NCBI GenBank assembly: GCA_039545355.1
Contig: BCJJ01000019.1
Coordinates: 122,076 to 186,075, forward strand
Reading direction: 5' to 3'
Source: Trichosporon coremiiforme
Taxonomy: Eukaryota > Basidiomycota > Tremellomycetes > Trichosporonales > Trichosporonaceae
Length of the DNA: 64,000 nt
Part shown: piece after piece, positions 34,091 to 44,473 of the stretch
Layout: the number at the start of each line of letters is the position of its first letter
How positions within the stretch are numbered: the stretch's first letter is position 1
Made by a program: the position numbers and the translations under genes
Notes under the pieces: generated by a model
The model's input: only the letters and a program-made list of their open reading frames with translations
Database searches by the model: none
What the model was told of the DNA's origin: nothing

Positions 34091-34444
34091 TGTTGTTGTT
34101 GTTTGCCTGTCTGTCCTTGAGTGAAGTTACGCGTTTATACGGGTGTGAGAATCGCTTCCATGCGTGCTAGTTATATACTGCGGGGTCTCGGCGTGGAAGA
34201 GTGTGGGGTATGACGGCATGAGCACCGCGATCTCCCACCAAACGAAGCAGACCTCCACCTCCGCCTCGGTGTCCGGTATCCTCGATCAGTTCATATCGCA
34301 TCACTTGACCCGTTATTCTGATGTCAGCGCCACATGGATGCCGACTTCTGGCCAATTTCAGTAGGCCTAGCATGGATGGAGCAGATAAGAATGCCTGTTT
34401 GAGCCGGGCTTGCACGTGATTTAGTGTTGTTCAGCATCCCTCAC

Positions 34445-34529
34445 AACCTCCACCCTCCCACCACGGCGACCGCTGATAGTGGAGGACTTGGTGGCGGCCG
34501 CTGTGGTGGAGGGTGAAGGGTGGAGGGTT
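34445..34529. repeat. Imperfect inverted repeat
   Basis: Left arm AACCTCCACCCTCCCACCAC continuing to CGGCGACCGC; right arm GCGGCCGCTGTGGTGGAGGG continuing GTGAAGGGTGGAGGGTT, its imperfect reverse complement with small indels. Arms about 30-36 bp around a 20-25 nt loop. It could form a stable hairpin in RNA or be the footprint of a small element; no flanking duplication is obvious. Confidence 0.6.
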
Positions 34530-34703
34530 AGTCAACCTCACCTCCGCCATCGTCTATTTGATCCCGTGCCTTTATACCACGTGGTCATCCCGCCTGAGGA
34601 TCGCTGGAATCTATTTGCACTCCCCGCCTTTGACTGCTGAACGGAAAATGGTCCCGGCCGAGAGGAGTTGGATGAATGCCCCCGTTCCTTGTTCAGTCCC
34701 GCC

Positions 34704-35003
34704 ATGTCTGGAGATGACTGGAAGGAATGGCCCCGTCCCTGGATCAGACCTGACCACGCCTGGGGGGCATGGGGTGGCCAGCTGATGCCTCCAGCCGCAG
34801 GCTGGGCAACCACCACGCACCCTCTGTTTGGGTGGTTCCAGCAACTCCCTGCGACACACGTGTTTGGCCCTGTACCTGAACCACTCAAAGGCACTCGGCA
34901 CTCGCCAGGAACTGCTTCAATCGGGCCTCAAGTTTCGCCGAAAAAGAGCTTCGCATGGTGCCGCCTAGAGTTCGTTGCTGGTGTTGCAATGCATGGGTTA
35001 TAG
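34704..35003 (+). CDS. Doubtful Trp-rich small ORF
   Basis: 99-codon frame from ATG 34704 to the stop ending at 35003, with eight Trp and many Pro (SGDDWKEWPRPW, DHAWGAWGG, LFGWFQQLP). It lies about 130 bp after a TTTATA element (34570) and next to the inverted repeat. Trp density this high is unusual for random sequence of 57-60% GC, but no family is recognised. The rest of 34091-35281 holds nothing I can name. Confidence 0.2.
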   Translation: MSGDDWKEWPRPWIRPDHAWGAWGGQLMPPAAGWATTTHPLFGWFQQLPATHVFGPVPEPLKGTRHSPGTASIGPQVSPKKSFAWCRLEFVAGVAMHGL

Positions 35004-35281
35004 AGAGTTACAGGTTGATTAAAACTACAATGTATGTTTCCGTGCGAAGAGGTGATGAAGGGTCAAATGCGAAGGGTTATGTGAAGGGCAATGTGTGTAT
35101 GTGCCTATGTTTGCAATGGAGTTGAAGTGATCAAGTTGAAGACAAATTGTGTCGCGAGATTGTGAAGGGAAAGACGGCCGAGTCTGCCAGAGATCAAGGG
35201 CCTCAGGGTGTTGAGTGGGTGTCGATTGGTGGTGGCAAGGCGTTAATTCGTACGCGGATACGTAAGGCAGCTTGCTTGGTC

Positions 35282-36411
35282 TTAGTGCACGGCGCCGGCG
35301 GCGTGGATCCGGCTCGGCGACACGGCCGCGACGGCGGTAACCTTGGCACCGTTGCAACCCTTGGCTTGCGGGCGAGCGGCGGGAAGCTGCTTCTTGGGCT
35401 GGATCGGGGACAGGGCGGCAGGCGCAGGCGCAGCCCGCGTCTCCGCGCTGCCAGGGTTCGTCATGAACCACTCGAACCAGGTGGGTCCCCAGGCGAGCTC
35501 AAATTTGTGCTCGATGCGCACGTCGAAGCCATTGCTGAGGAAGAAGTTGACCTGTGGGTTAGCTCGGTCTTCGGAGGAACAATAGGCGCCGACGAAGTCG
35601 GTGAGGAGGCACCAACGACGCTGCTGCGCGACGTCACAATCTACTCACAGTCCTCGAGCTCTGCGTCGACACACACATCGGCGTGCCCTTGAGCTGCTTG
35701 TTCTTGTGCTGGATGATACGCGAGCCAAGACCCTTGCCCTGCCACATGGGATCGACGCCAAACATGGCGAGATAGCACCACTCGCGGGCGCCACCAGGGA
35801 AGCGGCTCTCAACGCGGGCAGACGTCGTCGGCATGAGCTGCGGCGTTAGCACGCATCCGTCCGTATGCATGGTGCATGCATGCACTCACCTCGCGGTCGA
35901 TGAAGGTCTGGCGGCGCTTGCCAATCATGCTGAGCGCGGGGCCGAAGACGATCTCGTGGTCGCCCCTGCGGCGTCAGCAGTGTTGTCAAATTTCGAGGGT
36001 GATCACGGAACATCCCGCCGCCAATGAGCGGTGCCCGATAACTCCCTATCAGAGGTGCTACTCACTTGCGCATGAAGTCGCGTCCAGGCGGGACGTACAG
36101 CGCGACACCTTGGATCGTGCCGTCGACCTCGCCGACCCAGGCCTCGTGGTGCTCGAGGAAGAAGCAGACGAGCGAGGTCATCAGAATGTGGATCACGATC
36201 TTCTCATCGGACCACAGCTCGAGGAAGTCCTTGTCTGGAAGGTCAGCCATGCCAGTCATGCATCGGGTGGCAAACGACTCACGGGTCATGTAGGCATCGG
36301 TGAGCACTTCGATCATGCGCTCACGCTCGGCCGCTGGTAAGTTAGCATTGCATTGCGAGCTGAAGGCTCACTGGAGGCCGATTGAGTGGTGAGCTGGCGA
36401 ATCTGCACCAT
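35282..36411 (-). CDS. GNAT-family N-acetyltransferase-like protein
   Basis: Exons 36411-36372, 36333-36283, 36234-36066, 35965-35890, 35837-35649, 35551-35282; every junction keeps frame, 264 aa. The N-terminal part (VQIRQLTTQSASS) leads into IEVLTDAYMTHKDFLELW. EAWVGEVDGTIQGVALYVPPG is the beta-strand pair of the GNAT fold. YLAMFGVDPMWQGKGLGSRII is motif A with the acetyl-CoA pyrophosphate-binding Q-G-K-G-L-G loop. PMCVSTQSSRTVNFFLSNGF is motif B. The last 60 residues are Ala/Pro-rich and disordered. This layout is common in fungal GNATs of unknown acceptor. Confidence 0.85.
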
Positions 36412-39400
36412 GGTGGATGAGTTGGTCGGTGGAGGGCGAGTAAACGGATGTTGGGCGTGTGACGGTGAGTCCGATAAGCGTTGCGGGCGGCGGGAGGTGG
36501 TGGTCGGTGGTAGTGGTAGTGGCAGTGGTAGTGGTGCGGACGGAGGTGTGAGTGAGTGTGTTGAAGAGAGAGTGTCGGCGGGTCACTTTTATGGGATGTG
36601 GATGGCCAAGCGACGAGAAGCAGTCGGCAGGCGACCAGGAGGCGTATGAAGCATTGGTTGGTGACAGACGCACCGCTTCGTGCTAGCCAGAAAGCGAGTG
36701 GCGAGGTGTGCGGCCTGAGGAGAGTGTTGCGCTAGGGGAGGAGGTGCACAGGGGCAAATATTGCACCTGAGCCGCTTGAGTGGCCTGATGGACTGAGGGA
36801 TAAGCGATAGGGTGATCCCTGTGTGCTCTGTCGGACGCCGCGTATCTCCCCGCATGCCGCAAAGGATCCCAGGATGCCCCCGAGTGCCCGCACCCAAACA
36901 CGCCCGGCAGCACCTTAAACCGCGCAAACCCTCGACGACCTGACACCCTCGTATCCCCCGATTCCACTGGCTCCCACTCGCTCGCTACCCTAGCCTGATA
37001 TCTCGTTATAGGCTGGGGACATCCCCACATCTGCCCGGGGAAGCAGGGTTCAGCGTGTGGGAGACTCCACAGGATCCACAGCTTGCGTGCTGTCCATGCA
37101 TGCCTGACCTGTCGTTACAGCTGCGTCGCGTGAAATGCCAGGACGCTAGTGTGCGTTAATCGCTCATTCATCACTCATCACCCCGGGACACTAGGATCTT
37201 AGCTCCGTTTGAGAGCTCCACTGCTCAAGGATCCAAGAGCTTAGTGTTCCAAACGCAGAACTGGTAATCATGCAACCGGCGCCTCGGATCGTCTTGGAGC
37301 CCACATGGGTATGATTTCCAGCCATGGTAACCGACAGCGACAGTGAAGCACGAGGGAACAAGCTCCAACTCGGAAGACAACACAGGTCACGCAGGACCGC
37401 TGGATCCACGACTGAGAGCAATCCCGCTGCGTACCGCAGTGACACCCACTGGGATCCACGTTCACCACGCGTCGATTGCCATAAACAGGTCGTTCTTCTC
37501 ACCGACTGCTGCGTCGTCGATGTAAACATGTTTCGCAGTCATACGAAAGAGGGGGATGACGTTTAGAAGGAATTGCTGTTAGCCACGGGGGGACGACAGG
37601 GCACGATCGAGGATCCGGTACAGAGGACCGGCGGCGAGCAGGAGGAGCAGCAGCAGGAGACGCTGCATGCATCGACGCCGCGGCGTAGGCGGCGTCGTTA
37701 GTCAGTCACAGAATTGTGATTCCGCTCTATTTACCAATTGAAGTTTTTTCTGGACATGTGGGACATGCGCAGAATATCATATGCACGGCACGGCTTCCCC
37801 TGAGGGACATGTGTCCGGCGCCGTGTGCATGTGATGGTGCCGAGCCGACGGTACGGCGGCACAAGGTCCGAGCACGGGGTTATGCAGCGGCGCGCGGCGA
37901 AGGCAGGTCTGGGCAAGGCGGAACGACGGAGGACGACGAAGCGAAGTCCAGGGCAGCGGATGCCGCCGCACCGCCGCACACGCGTGTTCTGTCAGGCAGG
38001 CCGCCGGCCGCACGCCATCAGCGACGTGCACCGGATACGACGTGTAAGCATGCCAGCGCTCCGGAACACTCGCTCGATCAGCCACGACATGCATGCGAAG
38101 CCGAGTCAACTTTCGGCATGCCCTCCGGTATGACGTCTACCCCCACAGACCTAATCGCTAATACACTTCGGGGCTTTTCAAATAGAACAGATAGTTCTGC
38201 AGATCAACACTGTCTAAGCATGCATGAGTGCATTTCCTCGCGTCGCTCGGCTTCTTTGCCACCGCTGTGGAACGAAACGCCCCGGCAAGCCCTCCAGTTC
38301 CCGTGTGCCGGAACCGGCCTTCACTCTATCTGACGCGCTCCTTCGAGGAGCACCGTCGCATAGGAGCTCGCTGGCACTTGTTTCGGGCGAGTGGGATATC
38401 GTGACTGTTCGCCAGGTCACCAAAGTCTAAATCCTGACACTAGGCCGTGACGATGATGAACGTTGAGTGCGCCATCGCAGCGGCGCTAGCGAAGGAGCCC
38501 TGTCGTCTTGAAGGTCGCCAATTCACATATTTCGGCTTACGGTCCCCCGTCCTGCTGGCTGTGTTGGTGGTGATCGTGCCACGCCTTCGTTGCCTTCTCG
38601 GTTCACTGAATTCGCTGCTCGGCTGCACTAACCGAAGGCATGCATGGGCTGCATAACCTCTGTTTGCGAGCCATCCCGGATGGCGATAGCGTACGCCACC
38701 GACGTGCTCCCGGCGGGTGTGCTCGGCTGCTAGCCCGTGCGGTATCCGTAACAGTATAGTTCGAAGCCGCTGATGCTTCGATCTCGATCCACCGAACTCG
38801 AAGCACTCGAGGCTCATCTCGGGAAAACCTAGCGCACCATCGTGACATTTCAGACCGGAACATTCTGCCATCATGTCGTACTTTTCCTTGCACACCGAGC
38901 GGCCGTTGTGGTCATGTGAGGTCGTGCTAGAGCCTAGACTTGCACGACTAGGTTCGGCGCACGGCTGTATCGTCTGCGGTGGAGTCGATCAAGCGTTTGC
39001 GCTACGACGCACTACGAGCGCCACTGACGCAACATTCGCTTCGCCGCGCTTCGGCAGGGCTTCTTCTTCGTGCGGCTAGACATCCATGTGACGCCGTGAT
39101 ATGCTTCGGGTGATGGTTCCCCATTGATAAATATTTGTGCTGGGCGGGCGGCTGGGCGGCCGCGCTGGAAGTTCGGGAGTGCCTTGTCTGGCAGGCTGGC
39201 AGCTGGCAGGCGGTCATGCATGCTCTGCTCACCATCCACCCATGCATCAACCTGCGGCATGAGGAGACCGCCGCGCTCATGCATTGCCATGGCCATGGAG
39301 CGAGGTCCCCGCCTGCGTGAAACAGTAGGGGTGTCACGGTGCATGTGATGCGGCAACGTGCACACCAGCTGATGCGGCTGTTACATGCACGCATCTCTCG

Positions 39401-41390
39401 CGCATGCATCAGCCTTCGAATGCAACAGGTTCACCCCGCCAATCTTAACGTTTGCTTGCAGCGAGCTCGGTCTCGGGCGCGGGGACATAGTGGCGTGCAT
39501 TCCTCGGTGTAGATTCGTGGACCGTATTGACGGGCGCCGACAGAGGGTGCGAGCATACAATTCCGAGGTTTCGATAAACCACACCGAGCGGACACGAATG
39601 CGCTGGGCGCGCTGAGCGACCAACGGCGTACGGCGTCGCAGACACGGACCCAGTAGGTCCGAAACGAGGGCCATACGTCGCCCCCGGCTGTCTCGTAGGT
39701 ATCCTGCCGGCCCCCTGGCCGCCTGCCCACAGGGGTGTCGAGGGCATGGCGACGGAGCTGTGCATATGCGAAGTTTTGATTCATTCACAGCCCGGCGTCG
39801 TCTCCGCAACCTGCGGCGTCCTTGCTTCCTGCAGGTGCATGCAAATGGCACGACGGACTTGCAAGGCATCCGTTCGGACACGCCAGGACCGTACGGACCC
39901 GCAGGCAACAGGTGGCCAAGCCGCCCAGGGCGTGGGGGCATTGTGCAACACTACTCGGTGCCCTGCTCTGTCCTGCGGGCATCAGCGGTAAGCTCCTGAG
40001 CTCTGATTGATGCTGGGATCGAACGACAGCAACGACTCCACACTACCCCATACCGCCCCCCGTACACCCCGCACCCCAGAAAACTTAGTCTCAGAAGCGT
40101 TGGAGCATGTTAGTTCATGGCGTGTTCGGTGGAGCGTGTTATTCTCACCGAAGACACGCGGGGTCGCGATCTCACTTTTGCTGCTGTGTGTCGCAGCAGC
40201 GCCATGTGGTCGACCAGCGTGGGAGCCGTTGGGGACGGATGTGGGTGATCGGTTTCGCTCGGAGCCTGCCAGCAGCGATCTGACGGCGCTCGGGCGCCCA
40301 GCGTACCTTTGCACCAGAGCTCCCCCTTCATGTCCGGCACTTCCGGTATACCTGTGTGCGGAGCTGTGGATCATAGTGGAGCCGATTGGCGCGATTGCGT
40401 GGACACCGGCAGGGTCTGCGAGGAAACCGTGAATCAAGGGTGCTCACACCCCAACCTTACCCTGGGTTGCTTCCTGGCATGCCGCTGCCTGGACCGTACG
40501 ACCGTACGATCGCCGCGCCGTGCACGCTGTTTGGCCTGCTGGCCATCGGCGCCGTGTCCGCGTCCGCCGGCGGACGTGTAAAATCCGAGCCCGTGTCTGC
40601 TGGACATGACTGAGCGTACGGGGCGAAACGCCGCCGACGTTGCGGCGCCGCTACGTAGCCCTGCGGCGTTTTCGCCACCGCCTGCCACCACGCCGCCGTG
40701 CATTTCCAGGGAGCAACGCCGAGGGCATCGAAGCTTGACTGCCAAACACTGCACTGGCAGGGAAAGAAGTGAGAATGAGATTTTGCGCTCGCTGGTAAGA
40801 TTGAAGATAAGGGAAACAGCATGACAACACAGCGTGAGAGCGCGCAAGGAGGTGTGAGAGCCAAAGGTTTGATGACTTGAGGCTTGATGTTGTCAGCATC
40901 GACGAGTCCCCTGCTATCCACCATAAGCTCGCACATGCCACGTTAACCACGTCGCTGATACGTCCGTCTCCGCATGGAGGTAAGCACAGGTTGATTTGTT
41001 GAACGCTTGCAGGCGTATGCTGGAGCCGAGGCCCTTTTCCTATGAGTGCTGTGATGTATCACGTCAATATCCACGACCGCTTAACGGTGTCCCCATTCCA
41101 AGCATCCCAGGTGTTTCTACGACGTATATTGCAGGGTGAGAGCGACGGCTGAGCAGAGCAAGAGGTATTAAGAAGGCAAAGTGAAAGACGAGGAAGACGG
41201 AAACGGTGGCGGCCGGGACGAGAATGACAGCATCTGTGCTCGACTGCGCAGGGCAGAGGAACGGTACAGTACGGGACCCCTCATCATATCACGTGGTGCT
41301 CGCGTTTCACTACGTAACAGCAATCTTCTGCGAGATCAATCTTACAGCTCGCCAGAACGTCATCCTCCTAAGTACCGACAACACACGACC
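36412..41390. other. Five-kilobase gene-free interval
   Basis: Between GNAT and IWR1. No frame has a recognisable domain or can be spliced with the intron signals typical here. It is rich in ATGCATG/GCATGC palindromes, especially 38080-38230 and 39220-39420, and has a GGTAGT microsatellite near its left end. A GGGATCGAAC sequence at 40016-40025 resembles a tRNA T loop on the minus strand but no cloverleaf forms around it. A species-specific or non-coding transcript cannot be excluded. Confidence 0.45.
36496..36537. repeat. GGTAGT/GGCAGT microsatellite
   Basis: GGTGGT, then repeated GGTAGT and one GGCAGT hexamer, upstream of the GNAT gene, probably in its promoter or 5' UTR. Confidence 0.85.
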
Positions 41391-42474
41391 ATGAACCAGA
41401 ACCCACAGTACACAGTCTTGAGAATCAAGAGGAAAGCGACAGAGCCTCCTCTTTCATCTCTCGGTGCGTTACGACGTTTACTGTTGCCCAAAGTTCCTCT
41501 CAACAGTTGTATAAGCTGCGGCAACTTGACTGTTCCAGCTAACAATATCAGTCATTGAGGAGCCAGGACGGGCGCGGAAACGACGAGATGTGAAGCAGCG
41601 TGGAGTATTTAAGCTGGCGGACACCGTGCCGGGAACGTGGGAGGGTAGCGGACATGAAGCGGATAAGCTGAAGGTGAGCTGGACGTCTCTTTACCAGCTA
41701 ACAACAGGAAAGGATCAAGGACTTGATGCAGGCGCCGGCGGCGGGACCGGTGTTTGGCGAGGTGCCGTCACCTGCACCTTTGGAGGCGTTGTCGAAGACT
41801 AGCAGCACGGCAGGCAGCAAGCGGGGACGGACAGACGACGACGAGCCCGCGCGGCCCGGACCAACACCGCTGCCGCACCACCGTGGGTCATCCAATTCCC
41901 GGCAGTATCGTGTCGTGCCCCGCGTGCCGGTGTGGGACCCAAACCTTCCACCACGAGTCATCACGAATGCCGAGATTGAGGCAGCCAAGTCGGCGCTGCA
42001 GTTTATCGATGCGCGGGCCGTAGTGGAGGAGGGTCAGGACAAGGAAATGTCTGCGTTCCAGGACATGCTGAACGAGTACCTGAAATGTGAGTCAACAGCT
42101 CGTTGGTAACCCGAGATGCCCTTGCTGACCAGACAGTGGAGGGATCGTCAGGGATCAAGAACGTCAACAGCGACGATGACGACGAGTACGTCTACGACCT
42201 GTACTATCGGGACATCAGTGGAGGGACCGTTGAGGGCGCCAACATCGGCGCTCTGCTCGGATATGAAGACCTGAGTCCGCCGTCGACGCCGCCTGACAGC
42301 GAGCCGGAGGACGAAGCGGACGAGGACTCGAACGACGAGGACTTCTACCGCAACGACTATCCCGAGGACGAGGACGCGGACGAGGATATGGTCGGCTTCG
42401 ACGACGCGTACTCGGATGGCGAATGGTCGAAGGAGGATTCCGAGGAGGAGCGCGACGTGTGGGACTACCGATAA
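41391..42474 (+). CDS. IWR1: RNA polymerase II nuclear import factor IWR1
   Basis: Iwr1 binds assembled Pol II in the cytoplasm and directs its nuclear import. Exons 41391-41463, 41552-41673, 41708-42086, 42137-42474; 303 aa. N-terminus YTVLRIKRKATEPPLSSL followed by VIEEPGRARKRR and GVFKLADTVPG is the typical start of the family and contains the bipartite basic import signal. The central family core is YVYDLYYRD; the end is highly acidic (SEPEDEADEDSNDEDFYRNDYPEDEDADED ends with DDAYSDGEW in shortened form). The DYPEDED-type acidic motif after YRN is characteristic of Iwr1/SLC7A6OS. Confidence 0.9.
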
Positions 42475-42573
42475 GCTTATGAGCATGTACGTTAGGCTAA
42501 TGAGTAGAGCAATAGCATCCAAACTATCTATTACTGTCAAAATGCATCATCCCCTTCATCGTGTCTCTATCCT

Positions 42574-44117
42574 CTATCCTCGTCGCCAGATCATGTACTT
42601 CCTGGCCTCGGCGCACCGCCTGTTGGCGATGTCGATCTGGTCCTTGGTGTAGACCTCCTCGAGCTCCTTGCCACCGATCTGGACCTCCTTCTCGTGCTTA
42701 TTTGCGCCCTTAACGTCCATGATGATGACGTTGTCAACCGCAAGCGGCCTTGACGGGTCCCAGTGCACAGCGGCGGGCTTCTGGATGACGGCCTGGTCGA
42801 ACGTGGTCCGTCCGTGGTTCACGTCCTCGAAGATGAACGCCATATCCTCCGCGTTCACCTCAATCGTACGTTGAAGTCCGTCCTTCGAGTATGCACGGCA
42901 GTCGCGCTCGCTGAGTCCACGCTCAAGTTGAGCGTAGATCTTCCTCCTGTGCCTGATCTCGGCAGCATCCTCCAGCGGCTTGCCAGCCAAGTCCTCGATG
43001 ATGTACGTCGCCGCGTGCAGACCGAAGATCGCGGGAAGAGGGCCAAGGACGGGAAGAATGCGTACTCGGAAGTCGTCGAACGCACCGAGCTCCTTCACAG
43101 AACCCTTCTTGAACTCGTCCTCGGGCAGCGGGAGGAGCTTCACCTCACTCGGGACCTCCGTCGAGTACACCGTCCTGATGATCAGCTACTGGACAGAGGA
43201 TCTTAGCTGCCTTGAACTCACGGGATACCGCCCTTAATACCGTTCCGACGGAGTCGGCTGCGCACCGACCTGGCCAACGGGTCCTCGTAGGTGTTCGAGA
43301 TGTCCCTGTTCCTGTCAGCTCACAGGTGAACTCAAGTCAGCTGCTACACTCACGCGATCTGCACCCGGGTAGGATCCGCCTTAGCTCCGGCGCCCATGCT
43401 GGCGAAGACCTTGATATTGTTCTTGTAACAGTAGGTCAGGAGGTCGACCTTGGTCTCGATATTGTCGATGGCATCGACAACGTAGTCAGCTCCGTCGAGC
43501 CATCGCTCGCTCTCTTCTCCTTTCTTCCAAAGGCCGATCTTGATGTCGACCTCAGCCCAGGGCGCGATCTTGTGGAAGTACTTCTGCATGGCAACCGCCT
43601 TTGGCGTACCGACATCCTCGAGGGTGGCACACGCGTGACGGTTCAGGGAGGAGAGGGTAGTCATGTCAAAGTCGATCAGGAGAAGCTTGCCGACACCGCT
43701 GCGAAGGAGCATGGTGGCGGCCCACGAACCAACACCACCACAGCCGACGACAACAACATAACTGTTGCGCACCTTCTTCATGGCGTCCTCGCCAAGGAAG
43801 GAATAGTTGCGGCTAAGCTGTTCGCGCACGAGGCTGTCGTCATACTCGCCCGGCTTGAAGGAAGTCGCGCGCTTGATCATGGGCTTAAACTCGTCAGCCC
43901 AGTTGTCGTTGGGCGTCATGTCACCGCTCGAGAGCTCATCCGAGTGCTCCTTCTCCCACGCCTCGACCTCTGATCCGACCGCTTTCTTCAGGCGTTCCTT
44001 GCGGACATCCCTTCGAAGGGACTGATAAGTCAGGATCGCGGCGGTCGTAGCAGCCGTTGCGACAGCAGCGGTGACGGCGATGGTCTTGATCGGGGCTTGC
44101 GACGAAGTGCTTGACAT
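42574..44117 (-). CDS. TCD1: tRNA threonylcarbamoyladenosine dehydratase (TCD1/TcdA type)
   Basis: E1-like enzyme that cyclises t6A37 of tRNAs to ct6A with ATP; the yeast enzymes sit on the mitochondrial outer membrane. Exons 44117-43354, 43311-43222, 43174-42574; 484 aa. An N-terminal helix (about 10-32, IKTIAVTAAVATAATTAAIL) is the membrane anchor. The adenylation domain shows YSFLGEDAMKKVRNSYVVVVG, GCGGVGSWAATMLLRSGVG, LLLIDFDMTTLSSLNRHACAT, DGADYVVDAIDNIETK and ASMGAGAKADPTRVQIA. The C-terminal part (VLGPLPAIFGLHAATYIIEDLAG) matches the family. The frame continues open about 185 codons upstream of 44117, but that part crosses the promoter and lacks conservation. Gap to IWR1 stop 99 bp. 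Confidence 0.92.
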
Positions 44118-44473
44118 CTTGAGCTCGTGAATGCGCCCGGAAGTGCGTGCTTGGGAGTGCTGAAGCGCCTGAAGGTTTGGAGGCAAAAGTTCAGAAGAAA
44201 AGTTCAATTGGCATCCGCCGCCGTAGAGGTGGAGGCGGATCTGGCGGCAAACGCAAACGATGACATCTCGGCACCCTGTACCACCGTCATCTTTGTTCTT
44301 ACCAGTCCACCGACGGTCATCTACCCTTCCACTCGATTGGCCAGCCTCGAGGTTCCGGGCATCCCAAAACTCTGCTGTACCGCTGGCGCAGAGTACTGGA
44401 GTACTATCTCTCCTGCATTGCCCCGACCGGCACCTAGTACCCTTCGACCATATACCCCAACCCTTCGCGCACA
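44118..44473. promoter_or_regulatory. Bidirectional promoter interval TCD1 / TFB2
   Basis: 356 bp between divergent start codons. No TATA box recognised; contains a GCCGCCG stretch and a CCAGTCCACCGACGG segment of unknown meaning. Confidence 0.5.

Noticed and set aside
39381..39941. 186-codon minus-strand frame in the gene-free interval
   Set aside because: Arg/Pro/Cys-rich, overlaps several equally long frames on both strands, no domain.
40005..40090. Possible minus-strand tRNA (GTTCGATCCC T-loop)
   Set aside because: No paired T stem, D arm or anticodon arm around it.
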